The notes below the pieces were generated by a model. The model was not told the DNA's origin. It did no database searches and was given only the letters and a program-made list of their open reading frames with translations. The translations under genes and the position numbers were made by a program. 64,000 nucleotides of DNA from an uncultured Halieaceae bacterium (GTDB taxonomy: Bacteria > Pseudomonadota > Gammaproteobacteria > Pseudomonadales > Halieaceae): the NCBI GenBank assembly GCA_913031575.1, contig CAJWEV010000006.1, forward strand, positions 1 to 64,000. Reading direction: 5' to 3'. Shown here one piece after another: positions 29,293-40,318 of this stretch; the first letter of the stretch is position 1, and the number at the start of each line of letters is the position of its first letter.

Positions 29293-30210
29293 GTGACAGA
29301 TACGGACGACAACATGACTCAGGGCCCGGTTGATTCCCAACAAGGTTCAGAATTCAGCGCGAATGAAGCCACGCCTGAGGCTTTACTGCGCGTCTCCTCG
29401 GCTGTTGAAAAGCGGATGGGTCAGCCGCAGCAGGGTGAAATGCCGTTTGCCGTGGTGCAAGGTGAGGCGCTCACCGAGTTACCAAAGGACTTGTACATTC
29501 CGCCTCGGGCGCTTGAAGTCTTCCTTGAGGCCTTTGAGGGCCCACTCGATTTACTGCTTTACCTGATACGGCGGCAGAACCTCGATATTTTGGATATCGA
29601 TGTTGCGGTCATTACCGAGCAGTACATGCAATATGTCGAACTGATGGATGCCATGCAGTTTGAACTGGCAGCAGAATATCTCCTGATGGCTGCCATGCTC
29701 GCTGAGATCAAGTCACGGATGCTCTTACCCCGCTCCAATGAGGCGGATGATGAAGAGGAAGATCCGCGTGCCGGCCTGGTGCGTCGACTGCAGGAATACG
29801 AGCGCTTTAAAAAGGCGGCAGAAGACATGGCGACGCTACCGCGCGTTGAACGAGATACCTGGGTCGGATCGGCTGAGCCCCCCGTAATGGAGCGTACAAA
29901 GCCGTTGCCCGAGGTAAATCTGCAGGACCTGGTTATTGCGTTTTCAGAGGTCCTGAAGCGTGCGGATCTCTACGAGAGCCATCAGATTAGACGCGAATCT
30001 TTGTCAACGCGTGAGCGCATGGCAGATGTATTGCAGGCGCTTCAGGAGCAAGAATTCTGTTCCTTTGACTCACTGTTCAAAGTCGAAGAAGGCAGGCTAG
30101 GTGTGGTAGTTACTTTCCTGGCCATATTGGAATTAATTAAAGAATCTTTGGTGGATATTGTGCAATCAGACGAGTTTGCACCCATCCACATCAAGGCGAG
30201 GAGCGAGTAA
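29293..30210 (+). CDS. scpA: Segregation and condensation protein A
   Basis: FEGPLDLLLYLIRRQNLDILDIDVAVITEQYMQYV; EYLLMAAMLAEIKSRMLLP. Confidence 0.96.
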   Translation: MTDTDDNMTQGPVDSQQGSEFSANEATPEALLRVSSAVEKRMGQPQQGEMPFAVVQGEALTELPKDLYIPPRALEVFLEAFEGPLDLLLYLIRRQNLDILDIDVAVITEQYMQYVELMDAMQFELAAEYLLMAAMLAEIKSRMLLPRSNEADDEEEDPRAGLVRRLQEYERFKKAAEDMATLPRVERDTWVGSAEPPVMERTKPLPEVNLQDLVIAFSEVLKRADLYESHQIRRESLSTRERMADVLQALQEQEFCSFDSLFKVEEGRLGVVVTFLAILELIKESLVDIVQSDEFAPIHIKARSE

Positions 30211-30218
30211 AGCGGCCT

Positions 30219-30878
30219 ATGGGTGATCACGATTTGGTTGGAATTGTCGAAGGCGCGCTGCTGGCGGCCGGAGAGCCTTTGACTAAGAAGCAATTGGCGC
30301 AGCTTTTTGATGAGCTAGATCGACCGTCGACTGCGGATATCACGGCAGCCCTTACTGAAGTGGCGGAGCGATGTGATGGGCGTGGCTTTGAACTGGCTGA
30401 GGTGGCCAGTGGTTTCCGTTTTCAGGTTCGACAAAACCTGTCGCCATGGGTCAGCAAGCTGTGGGTAGAGCGTCCTGTTCGTTATTCGCGCGCTTTGCTC
30501 GAGACGCTGTCGTTGATTGCTTACCGTCAGCCAATCACACGGGGTGAAATCGAGGACATTCGTGGTGTTGCGGTATCAAGCAATATCATGAAGAGCCTGC
30601 TTGAGCGCGACTGGGTAAAAGTGGTGGGACACCGGGACGTGCCGGGTAAACCCGCGATGTATGCCACAACACGAGAGTTTTTGGATTACTTCAATCTAAA
30701 GTCACTGGACCAGTTGCCGCCTCTTGCAGATGTAAAAGACCTCGAAACTATGACAAGTGCGCTGCCTCTTGACGAGTTTCATGACTCGCGTGGCGAGGAG
30801 AATGAGCCCGAGGGCTCTGAATCTCAGGGTATTGCAGTCGATTCTGTGCAGGACGAAGAGGCCGTTGATACAGAGTGA
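30219..30878 (+). CDS. scpB: Segregation and condensation protein B
   Basis: RALLETLSLIAYRQPITRGEIEDIRGVAVSSNIMKSLLERDWVKVVGHRDVPGKPAMYATT. Confidence 0.96.
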   Translation: MGDHDLVGIVEGALLAAGEPLTKKQLAQLFDELDRPSTADITAALTEVAERCDGRGFELAEVASGFRFQVRQNLSPWVSKLWVERPVRYSRALLETLSLIAYRQPITRGEIEDIRGVAVSSNIMKSLLERDWVKVVGHRDVPGKPAMYATTREFLDYFNLKSLDQLPPLADVKDLETMTSALPLDEFHDSRGEENEPEGSESQGIAVDSVQDEEAVDTE

Positions 30879-31783
30879 GCAAGTCAGACATACAGACCGA
30901 AAAATTGATCGTGGGTGACGTGGTGGTCAAGCCTGATGGAGAGAAACTTCAGAAGGTGCTCGCGCGAATCGGTCTTGGATCACGGCGAAAACTCGAGGAG
31001 AGCATTCAGGCGGGCGACATTACGGTGAACGGCAAGACCGCAAAGCTGGGTGATCGGGTCGTCGCTGGCGACAAGATTAAGTTCAAGGGGCGCCCCGTCG
31101 CTAATGATCAGCTCGTGGAAAACCGAATTTTGCTGTACCACAAACCGGTTGGAGAGGTCTGCTCGCGTAAGGATCCCGAGGGACGGGCGACGGTCTTCGG
31201 CGGTTTGCCTCGCCTAAAATCCGGGCGTTGGGTGTCTGTGGGGCGTCTCGACTACAACACGTCGGGGCTACTGCTGATGACAACCGATGGTGAACTCGCC
31301 AATGCACTGATGCATCCGTCGACTCGTGTCGAGCGAGAGTACCTTGTTCGTGTCATGGGACGTGTTGATGAGGCGATGCTGGATCGCTTGAAGTCCGGCG
31401 TTGAGTTAGATGACGGTCAGGCGCGTTTTTCTGATATTCAAGAGGGTGGCAGTGATAGTGAGGGCATTAACCGCTTCTTTTACGTTGTATTATCGGAGGG
31501 ACGCAATCGCGAAGTACGTCGTCTCTGGGAGTCGCAGGGGATGACCGTATCTCGGCTTAAGCGTGTTCGTTACGGCGATGTGTTCATTCCCTCGAAGCTC
31601 AAAAAAGGACAGTGGATGGAGCTGAAGCAGTGCGATGCTGATGTGGTTTACACCATGGCCCACATGAAGCCCAAGCCCATCTACCAACCCTCAAAGAGGT
31701 CGGCAGACAAGCGAGAACGTCGGGCTAAGAAAAGTGGTAAACACATCCCTAAGCGAAATAAGAAAGAACGTGAGTCCCAATAA
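30875..31783 (+). CDS. rluB: 23S rRNA pseudouridine(2605) synthase RluB
   Basis: S4 domain (KLQKVLARIGLGSRRKLEESIQAG), GRLDYNTSGLLLMTTDGELAN, basic tail. Confidence 0.94.
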   Translation: MSKSDIQTEKLIVGDVVVKPDGEKLQKVLARIGLGSRRKLEESIQAGDITVNGKTAKLGDRVVAGDKIKFKGRPVANDQLVENRILLYHKPVGEVCSRKDPEGRATVFGGLPRLKSGRWVSVGRLDYNTSGLLLMTTDGELANALMHPSTRVEREYLVRVMGRVDEAMLDRLKSGVELDDGQARFSDIQEGGSDSEGINRFFYVVLSEGRNREVRRLWESQGMTVSRLKRVRYGDVFIPSKLKKGQWMELKQCDADVVYTMAHMKPKPIYQPSKRSADKRERRAKKSGKHIPKRNKKERESQ

Positions 31784-31904
31784 AATTGCGCAAAGGGCGA
31801 GTGCTGCCGGGCGTGCTACTCGCGAGCGGGCGCTATTGATGGTTAGCGCATTCTAACCTCTATCAAACCCTCATATTCACCAGAGGCTATTGGGTTATCA
31901 GAGG

Positions 31905-32657
31905 CTACTGAGCACTCAGTGCTTCCCCGTTGAGCTGCGCACTCGCATCACTCATGAGATACACCCACTCATGGATAATATCTTCCGGACTAGGGTTGGT
32001 TGTGGGCGGTTCAGCGGGATAAGCAGAGCGTCGCATGGCAGTATTAACGGCGCCGGGGTTAAGGCTGTTAACACGAATTGTTGACGTGGCGCCAAGCTCA
32101 TCGGCAAGTACTTGCATCAAGCCTTCCGTTGCGAATTTCGATACGGCGTAGCTGCCCCAGTACGCGCGTCCGGTTCTACCGACTCCTGAGCTGGTGAAAA
32201 CAATTGAGGCTGATGGGGCACGATCGAGTAATGGTAGCAAGGTCTGTGTGAGCATGAAGCCTGCGTTGACGTTCACCTGCATCACGTCGTGCCATGTGGC
32301 TGCTCGCGTCTGGGCAATGGGTTTTCGGTCGCCAAGCAAACTGGCGTTATGCAGCAAACCATCCAATTTGGGTAATGCCTCGCCCAGCGAGCCAGCGAGC
32401 CTGACAAAATCGTCGTGGGCCGCTTTGGCTAGGTCCATGGGTAGCAGAGCGGGCTCAGGTGCACCCAATGCCACGATCTCGTCGTAGAGGGCTTCCAGAC
32501 GTTCCTCGTTGCGACTGAGGAGCAGCACTTCCGCACCGCAGCCCGCATAGGCGAGGCTGGCGGCACGGCCTATACCCTCTGATGCACCGGTGACCAAAAT
32601 GGTTTTTCCCGATAACTGGGTTTGCGTGGGAGACCATTCACTGGGAGCGATCGGCAT
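31905..32657 (-). CDS. yciK: YciK-family SDR oxidoreductase
   Basis: TGASEGIGRAASLAYAGCGAEVLLLSRN; SYAVSKFATEG; ATG at 32657 overlaps the gph stop. Confidence 0.9.
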   Translation of the reverse strand: MPIAPSEWSPTQTQLSGKTILVTGASEGIGRAASLAYAGCGAEVLLLSRNEERLEALYDEIVALGAPEPALLPMDLAKAAHDDFVRLAGSLGEALPKLDGLLHNASLLGDRKPIAQTRAATWHDVMQVNVNAGFMLTQTLLPLLDRAPSASIVFTSSGVGRTGRAYWGSYAVSKFATEGLMQVLADELGATSTIRVNSLNPGAVNTAMRRSAYPAEPPTTNPSPEDIIHEWVYLMSDASAQLNGEALSAQ

Positions 32658-33328
32658 TACAGTTGACTCCTTATCCAATGACAGAGCGCTTGTGGCGAAT
32701 CGACACAGAGGTCTGCACCCCACTGCTCTGGATTATCGTGATCTTCGATATAGCCGTATTTCACCGCGACGGTGAAGCACCCTGCAGCATTTCCTGATTC
32801 GATATCCCGAATATGATCGCCAATGTAGACCATTGCCTCGGGTGACACATTCAGCTCGGATGCAGCGAGTAGGACCGGTTCTGGGTGGGGCTTGGCGTGG
32901 GTGACATCGCAGGGCGTAACCAGAACGCCTGCCGAGGGCTCGAACGGCATTTCATTCATTAGCGGCTCGGCAAAGCGGCGATATTTGTTTGTCACCACGC
33001 CCCATTGTTTACCCGCGCTATGAGCCGCATGTAAAGCCTCGACCAACCCATCGTAGGGCTGGGCGGTTGACCCCAGTAGTTCCTCGTACCAGTCGAGGTA
33101 TTGCTGGCGATACAGCTCCCATCGAGGATCGCCTTCCTCGACACCTGTCGCTTCCGTGACTAGACGCCCTGAGCCGTGGGAGATTAATTTCCGAGCAGCA
33201 TCGAAGGACTTCTCGCCACCCCCGAGCTCGACGCAGAGCTTCTGGTAGGCCATGATGAGCTCGCTGGCTGTATCGACAAGTGTCCCATCAAGATCGAAAA
33301 CGAAGGCGTCGAAGACGCGCTGACTCAC
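32657..33328 (-). CDS. gph: Phosphoglycolate phosphatase-like HAD hydrolase
   Basis: FDLDGTLVDTASELIMAYQKL; VVTNKYRRFAEPLM; YIGDHIRDIESGNAAG. Confidence 0.9.
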   Translation of the reverse strand: MSQRVFDAFVFDLDGTLVDTASELIMAYQKLCVELGGGEKSFDAARKLISHGSGRLVTEATGVEEGDPRWELYRQQYLDWYEELLGSTAQPYDGLVEALHAAHSAGKQWGVVTNKYRRFAEPLMNEMPFEPSAGVLVTPCDVTHAKPHPEPVLLAASELNVSPEAMVYIGDHIRDIESGNAAGCFTVAVKYGYIEDHDNPEQWGADLCVDSPQALCHWIRSQL

Positions 33329-34035
33329 GCGGGCTTGCTCGCTCGGATCATGTAATTCACGGACACATCACCCTCGACAAGTCGGTAATGCTTGGTAATG
33401 GGGTTGTAGGTCAACCCAATCATCGCCTCAACGGTTAGATCAGCAGCTCGCGCCCAACGTGCGAGCTCCGATGGTTTAATGAACTTCTCGTATTCATGGG
33501 TGCCTTTGGGAAGCAAATTGAGCACGTACTCCGCTCCCACAATGGCAAAAAGCCACGCCTTTGGGTTGCGATTGATGGTTGAAAAGTACAGATCGGCACC
33601 GGGCTTGGCCATATCAGCACAGGCTTGAATGACTTTTGACGGATCAGGTACGTGCTCGAGCATTTCAAGGCAGGTCACTACGTCATAGGTAGCAGGGTTT
33701 TCCTCGGCAATCGTTTCAGCTGTGGTTTGGCGGTACTCAATGTCGAGCTTTGACTCGAGCAAATGAATCTTTGCTACAGAAAGTGGTGCCTCGCCCATAT
33801 CAATGCCAGTAACGGTTGCACCGCGATGGGCCATGGCCTCGCTTAGTAATCCGCCACCACAGCCTACATCGATCAATTTTTTATCTCGCACTTCGCTGAA
33901 TTGGTCAATCCAACTGGCTCGCAGCGGGTTGATGTCATGCAGTGGTTTGAATTCGCTATTTTCATCCCACCATCGAGACGCCAGCGCCTCAAATTTTGCG
34001 ATTTCATCGGGGTCTACATTGCTGTACGTCGTCAT
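33325..34035 (-). CDS. ubiG: Ubiquinone biosynthesis O-methyltransferase UbiG
   Basis: ASRWWDENSEFKPLHDINPLRASWI; DVGCGGGLLSEAMA. Confidence 0.96.
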   Translation of the reverse strand: MTTYSNVDPDEIAKFEALASRWWDENSEFKPLHDINPLRASWIDQFSEVRDKKLIDVGCGGGLLSEAMAHRGATVTGIDMGEAPLSVAKIHLLESKLDIEYRQTTAETIAEENPATYDVVTCLEMLEHVPDPSKVIQACADMAKPGADLYFSTINRNPKAWLFAIVGAEYVLNLLPKGTHEYEKFIKPSELARWARAADLTVEAMIGLTYNPITKHYRLVEGDVSVNYMIRASKPA

Positions 34036-34044
34036 TTACTCATC

Positions 34045-35394
34045 TCAATCAGGCGGCTGCCTAGATATACGTCGGGAACTCGGGGAGAGTTTAGTGCGCC
34101 AGCCGGCGGCTTTGTGCCTCAATGCGTCGCTGTCTAGGCTTTGCAACTGTCCGTTTTTCACAGCGTTTTTGCCAGCGATCCAACTATGAGTTACCCCGAT
34201 CCCAGGGCCACCGTAGACAACATTGGATTCAATCTGGTGGTGGGGCGCCGTATACATGCCACTCATGTCGATGGCAATTAGGTCAGCAGACTTGCCTGCC
34301 TCGAGACTACCGGTGACATGGTCCAGCCCGAGGGCGCGCGCGCCGTCAAGAGTGGCCATTCGGATAGCCTCGCTGGCCGAGAGTGCTGTCGGCTCGCCGC
34401 TTTCTAATTTCGCCAGCAAAGCCGCTGACTGCATCTCTGCAAGGCCATTCAGTCGATTATTGCTGGCCGCGCCATCAGTGCCCAGCGCGATGTTGATGCC
34501 TGCATCTCGCAGCTTTGAGACGGGGCAAGCGCCCGACGCGAGTCTCATGTTGGAGCGCGGGCAGTGCACGACATGTGCACCATGGGCCGCCACGGTCTCG
34601 ATATCCTGCGATCCTAGAGCCGTCATATGGACACACTGTGTTCGCGGCCCCAGCAAACCAATTCGCGCTGATGAATCGATGGGACGTTCGCCAGTCGCTT
34701 CAACATGCGCTAACACCTCTGCGGTTGTCGCGTGGAGGTTGATTTGAATAGGAGCATCAAGCTCGTTCGCTAGCATGGCCGTTCGGGAGAGGAGCGACTC
34801 ATCGACGGTATAGGTCGAGTGAGGGCCAAGACCAAAACCAACGTCCACGAGCTCGTCACTTCTAAAATAATCCCGCAGCGCCAACCCTTTTTCGAAATAC
34901 TCCTCAGCACTTTTTGCCCAGGCGGTCTCGGTATCCATGACCGGAAAAACCAGTTGGGTTCGCATACCAGCAGCGCGCAAACTTTGGGCCGCGATATCAG
35001 GGAAGAAATACATGTCACTGGTAGTTGTAATGCCGCTAAGTAGCATCTCGGCCGCCGCAATTTCAGTGCCGTCTCGTACAAATTCTGGAGACATCCAGCG
35101 GGCTTCTAACGGCGAGATTTTATCGTTCAGCCAAGATGTAAGAGACATGTCACCGGTATAGCCTCTTAACAATGTCATGCCAGCATGGCCGCGCGCGTTT
35201 ACAAGGCCTGGCATGAGCACATGGCCAGGAAGTTCGAGATGATCTATATCGCTCAATGCGCGGGCTCGCGCATGAGGCATTAATGCAGCGATCAGCCCCT
35301 GCCTCACAACAATACTGTGAGATATTAGAACATTTTCAGGTCCCGAAATCGGGATGATTGCGTCTGCGTGAACCGCAAAATTAGCTGATGTCAT
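34045..35394 (-). CDS. mtaD: TRZ/ATZ family amidohydrolase (5-methylthioadenosine/S-adenosylhomocysteine deaminase type)
   Basis: VLMPGLVNARGHAGMTLLRG; GLGPHSTYTV; ALGTDGAASNN; synteny with ubiG and gyrA. Confidence 0.88.
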   Translation of the reverse strand: MTSANFAVHADAIIPISGPENVLISHSIVVRQGLIAALMPHARARALSDIDHLELPGHVLMPGLVNARGHAGMTLLRGYTGDMSLTSWLNDKISPLEARWMSPEFVRDGTEIAAAEMLLSGITTTSDMYFFPDIAAQSLRAAGMRTQLVFPVMDTETAWAKSAEEYFEKGLALRDYFRSDELVDVGFGLGPHSTYTVDESLLSRTAMLANELDAPIQINLHATTAEVLAHVEATGERPIDSSARIGLLGPRTQCVHMTALGSQDIETVAAHGAHVVHCPRSNMRLASGACPVSKLRDAGINIALGTDGAASNNRLNGLAEMQSAALLAKLESGEPTALSASEAIRMATLDGARALGLDHVTGSLEAGKSADLIAIDMSGMYTAPHHQIESNVVYGGPGIGVTHSWIAGKNAVKNGQLQSLDSDALRHKAAGWRTKLSPSSRRISRQPPD

Positions 35395-35519
35395 AAATCG
35401 TAGATTTCCGCTTTTCTGCACTGCTAAAAGTAGCCTTAAAAGGCTGAATTTGATAGTCTTTACACCTTACCAACTGCAGGGTTTTGGCGGCATGCCCGCC
35501 GATAAAAAAAGATCACTCG

Positions 35520-38135
35520 ATGTCAGATCAGCAGCAAAATTTAGCGCAAGAAGTACTCCCCATTAATATCGAGGACGAACTCAAGCAATCCTACATGGAT
35601 TATGCGATGAGCGTCATTGTCGGGCGCGCATTGCCTGATGTCCGAGATGGTTTGAAACCCGTGCACCGGCGTGTCTTGTTCGCTATGAACGAACTGAATA
35701 ACGACTGGAACAAGGCGTATAAAAAGTCCGCTCGCGTCGTTGGTGACGTGATTGGTAAATATCACCCGCATGGTGATTCCGCCGTTTACGACACAATCGT
35801 TCGTATGGCGCAAACATTCTCCCTTCGCTATCCGCTTGTGGACGGGCAGGGTAATTTTGGCTCCATCGATGGCGACTCGGCCGCGGCGATGCGGTACACA
35901 GAGATCAGGATGACCAAGTTGGCGCACTCGCTGCTGGCTGATCTCGAAAAAGAAACTGTTGATTTTGCTGAAAATTATGATGGTACTGAGCACATACCCG
36001 TCGTTCTGCCAACGCGGGTTCCGAATCTCCTAGTCAACGGCTCCGCGGGTATCGCTGTGGGTATGGCGACTAATATTCCTCCTCACAACATGCGCGAGGT
36101 CATCGCTGGCTGCTTGGCCTTGCTCGACAACCCTGAGGTCGGTATCGACGAACTAATTCGTTACATTCCTGGGCCGGATTTCCCTACGGGGGCCATTATC
36201 ACGGGCCGAGCGGGGATTATTCAGGCGTACCGCACGGGTCGGGGCCGTATTTACGTCCGAGCAAAAGCAGAAGTGGTAACTGATGAGTCCAAGGGCAAGG
36301 ACACGATCATCATTCATGAGATCCCTTATCAGCTGAATAAGGCTCGGTTGCTCGAGCGTATTGCCGAGCTGGTCAAAGAGAAGAAAATTGAGGGTATTAC
36401 CGAGCTTCGCGACGAGTCCGACAAAGACGGGCTGCGGGTGGTTATCGAGTTGCGCCGAGGGGAAGTCGGCGACGTTGTATTGAATAACCTCTACGCGCAG
36501 ACACAGTTGCAGTCGGTTGTTGGCATCAACATGGTGGCTTTGGTTGACGGACAACCCAAAGTGCTTAATCTCAAGGAGATCATTGAGGCCTTTATTCGTC
36601 ACCGACGCGAGGTTGTCACACGCCGGACGCTGTTCCTGCTCCGCAAGGCGCGAGAACGAGGGCATGTGCTCGAAGGCTTAGCCGTGGCGCTTGCGAATAT
36701 CGATGAAATCATTGAGTTGATCAAAACATCGCCGACCGCGGCCGACGCGCGCGACCGATTGGTGGCCGCTGCCTGGTTGCCTGGCGATGTCAGCGCCATG
36801 CTTGAGCGTACTGGTGACTCGGCTTGCAGGCCTGACGACCTTGAGGGTGACTACGGACTGATCGACGGCAAATATCAACTTTCGCCCGCACAGGCACAGG
36901 CCATTCTTGAGTTGCGACTCAATCGACTCACTGGTCTTGAGCACGAGAAATTACTCCAAGAGTACGCTGACAAGGTTGCCGAAATTGCAGACCTTCTCGA
37001 GATCCTTGGTGATCCAGACCGATTGAGGAGCGTCATTCGAGAGGAGCTAGAGGAGATCGTAGAGGATTTTGGTGATGATCGACTCACCGAGATCACGGAT
37101 TCTGCGCACGATCTGACCGTTGAAGACTTGATTACCGAGGAAGATCGGGTGGTCACAATCTCGCACCAGGGATACGCCAAGACGCAGTCGCTCACTGACT
37201 ACCAGGCGCAGCGGCGTGGCGGTACCGGTCGCAGTGCCACTGCGGTGAAAGATGAGGACTTTGTCGAGCACTTGTTAATTGCGAGTACTCACGCGACGGT
37301 TCTTTGTTTCTCCAACCTCGGCAAGGTGTATTGGTTAAAAGTGTTCCATATCCCACTGGCCAGTCGAAACTCACGAGGTCGCCCCATAGTGAACTTACTG
37401 CCGCTCGACGAGGAAGAACGCATCACGTCGATTTTACCGATCGACGGGTACGACGAAAATCAGTTCATCTTTATGGCAACGGCGAACGGCACCGTTAAGA
37501 AAACGGCGGCCACCCAGTTCTCCCGTCAGCGAAGCGTTGGCTTGCGAGCGATCGAGCTGGAAGAAGATGACGTGCTGGTCGGCACGGCCATTACGGACGG
37601 CAACAGCGACATCATGCTGTTTTCGACCGAAGGTAAGGCTACGCGCTTCAATGAAGGTCAGGTTAGGGCCATGGGACGTACCGCGAGAGGTGTTCGGGGA
37701 ATCAACCTTGCCTCTGGTCATAAACTTATTTCGCTAATTGTGCCTAGAGAGGGCGGTCTTATTCTGACTGTCACAGAAAATGGTTACGGTAAGCGTACCG
37801 AAAACGCGGAGTTCCCCGCGAAGGGCCGGGGCGGCAAGGGCGTTATCGCCATGTCCACGTCAGAGCGTAACGGCTCGCTTGTGGGCGCAGTCCAAGTATG
37901 GGACAGCGACGAAATGATGCTAATTTCCAATCAGGGAACTGCCGTTCGGACACGCGTTGATGAAGTGAGTCTACTAGGGCGAAACACGCAGGGTGTCAGA
38001 GTCATCCGAACCCGAGATGGTGAAGCGCTGGTGAGTGTGAGCCGAATCGCAGAGGATGATGACGCAGCAGAACCTGCTCAACCCGTCATTACAGACGAAG
38101 ACTCGGATAGCGGCAGCAACGAGACTGAAGAGTGA
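35520..38135 (+). CDS. gyrA: DNA gyrase subunit A
   Basis: [66 protein letters not shown] GyrA box-type sequence. Confidence 0.98.
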   Translation: MSDQQQNLAQEVLPINIEDELKQSYMDYAMSVIVGRALPDVRDGLKPVHRRVLFAMNELNNDWNKAYKKSARVVGDVIGKYHPHGDSAVYDTIVRMAQTFSLRYPLVDGQGNFGSIDGDSAAAMRYTEIRMTKLAHSLLADLEKETVDFAENYDGTEHIPVVLPTRVPNLLVNGSAGIAVGMATNIPPHNMREVIAGCLALLDNPEVGIDELIRYIPGPDFPTGAIITGRAGIIQAYRTGRGRIYVRAKAEVVTDESKGKDTIIIHEIPYQLNKARLLERIAELVKEKKIEGITELRDESDKDGLRVVIELRRGEVGDVVLNNLYAQTQLQSVVGINMVALVDGQPKVLNLKEIIEAFIRHRREVVTRRTLFLLRKARERGHVLEGLAVALANIDEIIELIKTSPTAADARDRLVAAAWLPGDVSAMLERTGDSACRPDDLEGDYGLIDGKYQLSPAQAQAILELRLNRLTGLEHEKLLQEYADKVAEIADLLEILGDPDRLRSVIREELEEIVEDFGDDRLTEITDSAHDLTVEDLITEEDRVVTISHQGYAKTQSLTDYQAQRRGGTGRSATAVKDEDFVEHLLIASTHATVLCFSNLGKVYWLKVFHIPLASRNSRGRPIVNLLPLDEEERITSILPIDGYDENQFIFMATANGTVKKTAATQFSRQRSVGLRAIELEEDDVLVGTAITDGNSDIMLFSTEGKATRFNEGQVRAMGRTARGVRGINLASGHKLISLIVPREGGLILTVTENGYGKRTENAEFPAKGRGGKGVIAMSTSERNGSLVGAVQVWDSDEMMLISNQGTAVRTRVDEVSLLGRNTQGVRVIRTRDGEALVSVSRIAEDDDAAEPAQPVITDEDSDSGSNETEE

Positions 38136-39211
38136 CCAGAGCCCATAATTTTTGCGCGGGGCCTGCGGCGCTTCCCGCCGAGGTACTTCAGCGCGTCCAA
38201 AGCGAGCTGCTTGATTGGCAGGGCGTCGGTGCGTCTATCATGGAGTTGAGCCATCGAAGCCCCGAGTTTGTCGATGTTGCTGAGCGCGCGGAGCAGTCGC
38301 TGCGCCGATTGCTCGGCATTGGCGGGGACTATGCAGTACTTTTTCAACAGGGAGGTGCATCACAGCAGTTTGCGTCCGCCCCACTAAACCTTTCGCGCGC
38401 CGATGATACGGTGGATCAGGTCATCACAGGACAGTGGTCAAAGAAAGCGCTGGCTGAGGGCAAACGCCTCGTCAACGTGAATGTCGCCTCAACATCTGAA
38501 GATTCTAACTTTTCGACCATACAATGCGAATCTGAATGGGATTTGACTGAAGGTGCGGCTTACCTTCATTACTGCTCCAACGAAACCATCGGCGGACTCG
38601 AGTTCGATTTCGTACCAGGCACCCCCGCGCCGGTTGTCGCTGATATGTCATCGACCATTCTGTCGAGACCCATCGACGTGGATCATTTTGGGGTAATTTA
38701 TGCGGGTGCTCAAAAGAACATCGGTCCAGCAGGCTTGTGTCTGGTCATCGTAAAGCGAGATTTACTAGATCGCGCGCGGGCAGATATTCCTGCCATGCTG
38801 AGCTGGAAGACAGCGGCGGATAATGACTCGATGTACAACACGCCTCCGACCTTTGCGCTGTACCTATCAGGGCTCGTGTTCGAGTGGATAGAAGCCAAAG
38901 GCGGTCTTATGGCAATGCAGGCGCTGAATGAAAAAAAGGCGTCAACGCTTTATTCCACTATTGATGACAGCAGTTTTTATAAGAATCCGGTGGACCTTCG
39001 ATATCGTTCATTAATGAATGTGCCTTTTACGCTGGCTGATGCATCACTCGATAAGCGGTTCCTGAAGGAGGCAGAGGCTGAGCAGCTGCTTAACTTAAAG
39101 GGGCATCGCTCGGTAGGTGGTATGCGAGCCAGCATCTACAACGCGGTCGAGCAATCGTCCGTTGATGCTTTGTGCGATTTCATGCATCGTTTCGAAACAA
39201 AGTACGGATAG
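38132..39211 (+). CDS. serC: Phosphoserine aminotransferase
   Basis: [34 protein letters not shown]. Confidence 0.97.
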   Translation: MTRAHNFCAGPAALPAEVLQRVQSELLDWQGVGASIMELSHRSPEFVDVAERAEQSLRRLLGIGGDYAVLFQQGGASQQFASAPLNLSRADDTVDQVITGQWSKKALAEGKRLVNVNVASTSEDSNFSTIQCESEWDLTEGAAYLHYCSNETIGGLEFDFVPGTPAPVVADMSSTILSRPIDVDHFGVIYAGAQKNIGPAGLCLVIVKRDLLDRARADIPAMLSWKTAADNDSMYNTPPTFALYLSGLVFEWIEAKGGLMAMQALNEKKASTLYSTIDDSSFYKNPVDLRYRSLMNVPFTLADASLDKRFLKEAEAEQLLNLKGHRSVGGMRASIYNAVEQSSVDALCDFMHRFETKYG

Positions 39212-39223
39212 AGACGATAGATC

Positions 39224-40318
39224 ATGGCGTCTGATGATCAATTAGCCGAAATTCGAGCGGACATCGATTCCATCGATAAACAGTTGCTCGAGTTGATTAA
39301 CGCGCGGGCTGAGTGCGCGCGTCGTATCGCCGAAATTAAGCTGGCCACCAGCCAAGATGGGGATGCGCTGTTCTACCGTCCCGAGCGGGAGGCGCAGATT
39401 TTACGTGCAATCCAAGAGCGTAACCCGGGGCCTTTACCCCCTGATCAGGCAGCGCGTATTTTTCGTGAGATTATGTCCAGCTGTCTGGCTTTAGAGCGCC
39501 CCTTAACTGTTGGGTTTCTGGGTCCCGTGGGCACCTATTCTCAGGCCGCCGCTCTAAAACACTTCGGGCAGTCCGCTATTCTTGAAACCCAGCCCACCAT
39601 CAGAGATGTCTTTCGATTGGCAGAAGATCGTGCTTGCGATATGGCTGTGGTGCCGGTCGAGAACTCAACCGAGGGCATGGTGGGCCAGACCCTCGATTGC
39701 TTCCTGGAGTCACCGCTTCAAATTATCGGTGAGGTTGAGCTGCCCGTCGTCCACCACCTGATCGCGAGCGCCGCTCAGGCATTTTCTGACGTATCTGTTG
39801 TTTGTGGACATGAGCAGGCGCTTGGCCAGTGCCGTGATTGGCTGGATGCCAATTTGCCCGGTGTTCCCCGAGATGTCTGCCGCAGTAACGGTGAGGCCGC
39901 ACAACGCGCGCAGAGTGAGCCTGGTGTTGCGGCGATAGCTGGCGACCTAGCCGTAGAAACCTACCAGCTAGTGAAGCTTGCAGAGGCGATTCAAGACATT
40001 GCGCACAATACAACCCGCTTTTTTGTTATCGGTCGTGAGACCGTGCCCTCGAGTGGCGCTGACAAAACATCAATTCTGATTGCTAGTAGGAACCGGCCTG
40101 GCGCACTTTTAAACTTGTTACGGCCCTTCGAGGAGCGTGGAATCAGTTTGACCCGTATTGATTCCCGACCCTCGAAAACCGAGAAGTGGACGTACATGTT
40201 CTTTATTGAGTTTGAAGGGCACCTGTCTGACGATGTTGTCCGCGAGGTAATGGCAGCACTAGAAGAAAACTCTATTCTGCTGAAGCCATTGGGTTCTTAT
40301 CCTAAAGCGCCCATCTGA
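39224..40318 (+). CDS. pheA: Bifunctional chorismate mutase / prephenate dehydratase
   Basis: N-terminal chorismate mutase; GFLGPVGTYSQAAALKHFG; ESRP-like regulatory motif (DSRPSKTEKWTYMFFIEFEGH). Confidence 0.97.
   Translation: MASDDQLAEIRADIDSIDKQLLELINARAECARRIAEIKLATSQDGDALFYRPEREAQILRAIQERNPGPLPPDQAARIFREIMSSCLALERPLTVGFLGPVGTYSQAAALKHFGQSAILETQPTIRDVFRLAEDRACDMAVVPVENSTEGMVGQTLDCFLESPLQIIGEVELPVVHHLIASAAQAFSDVSVVCGHEQALGQCRDWLDANLPGVPRDVCRSNGEAAQRAQSEPGVAAIAGDLAVETYQLVKLAEAIQDIAHNTTRFFVIGRETVPSSGADKTSILIASRNRPGALLNLLRPFEERGISLTRIDSRPSKTEKWTYMFFIEFEGHLSDDVVREVMAALEENSILLKPLGSYPKAPI

Noticed and set aside
31784-31904. GCGCTA...TAGCGC hairpin and AGAGGCTA direct repeats between convergent rluB and yciK
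   Set aside because: Possible bidirectional terminator but no T-tract; too weak to call.
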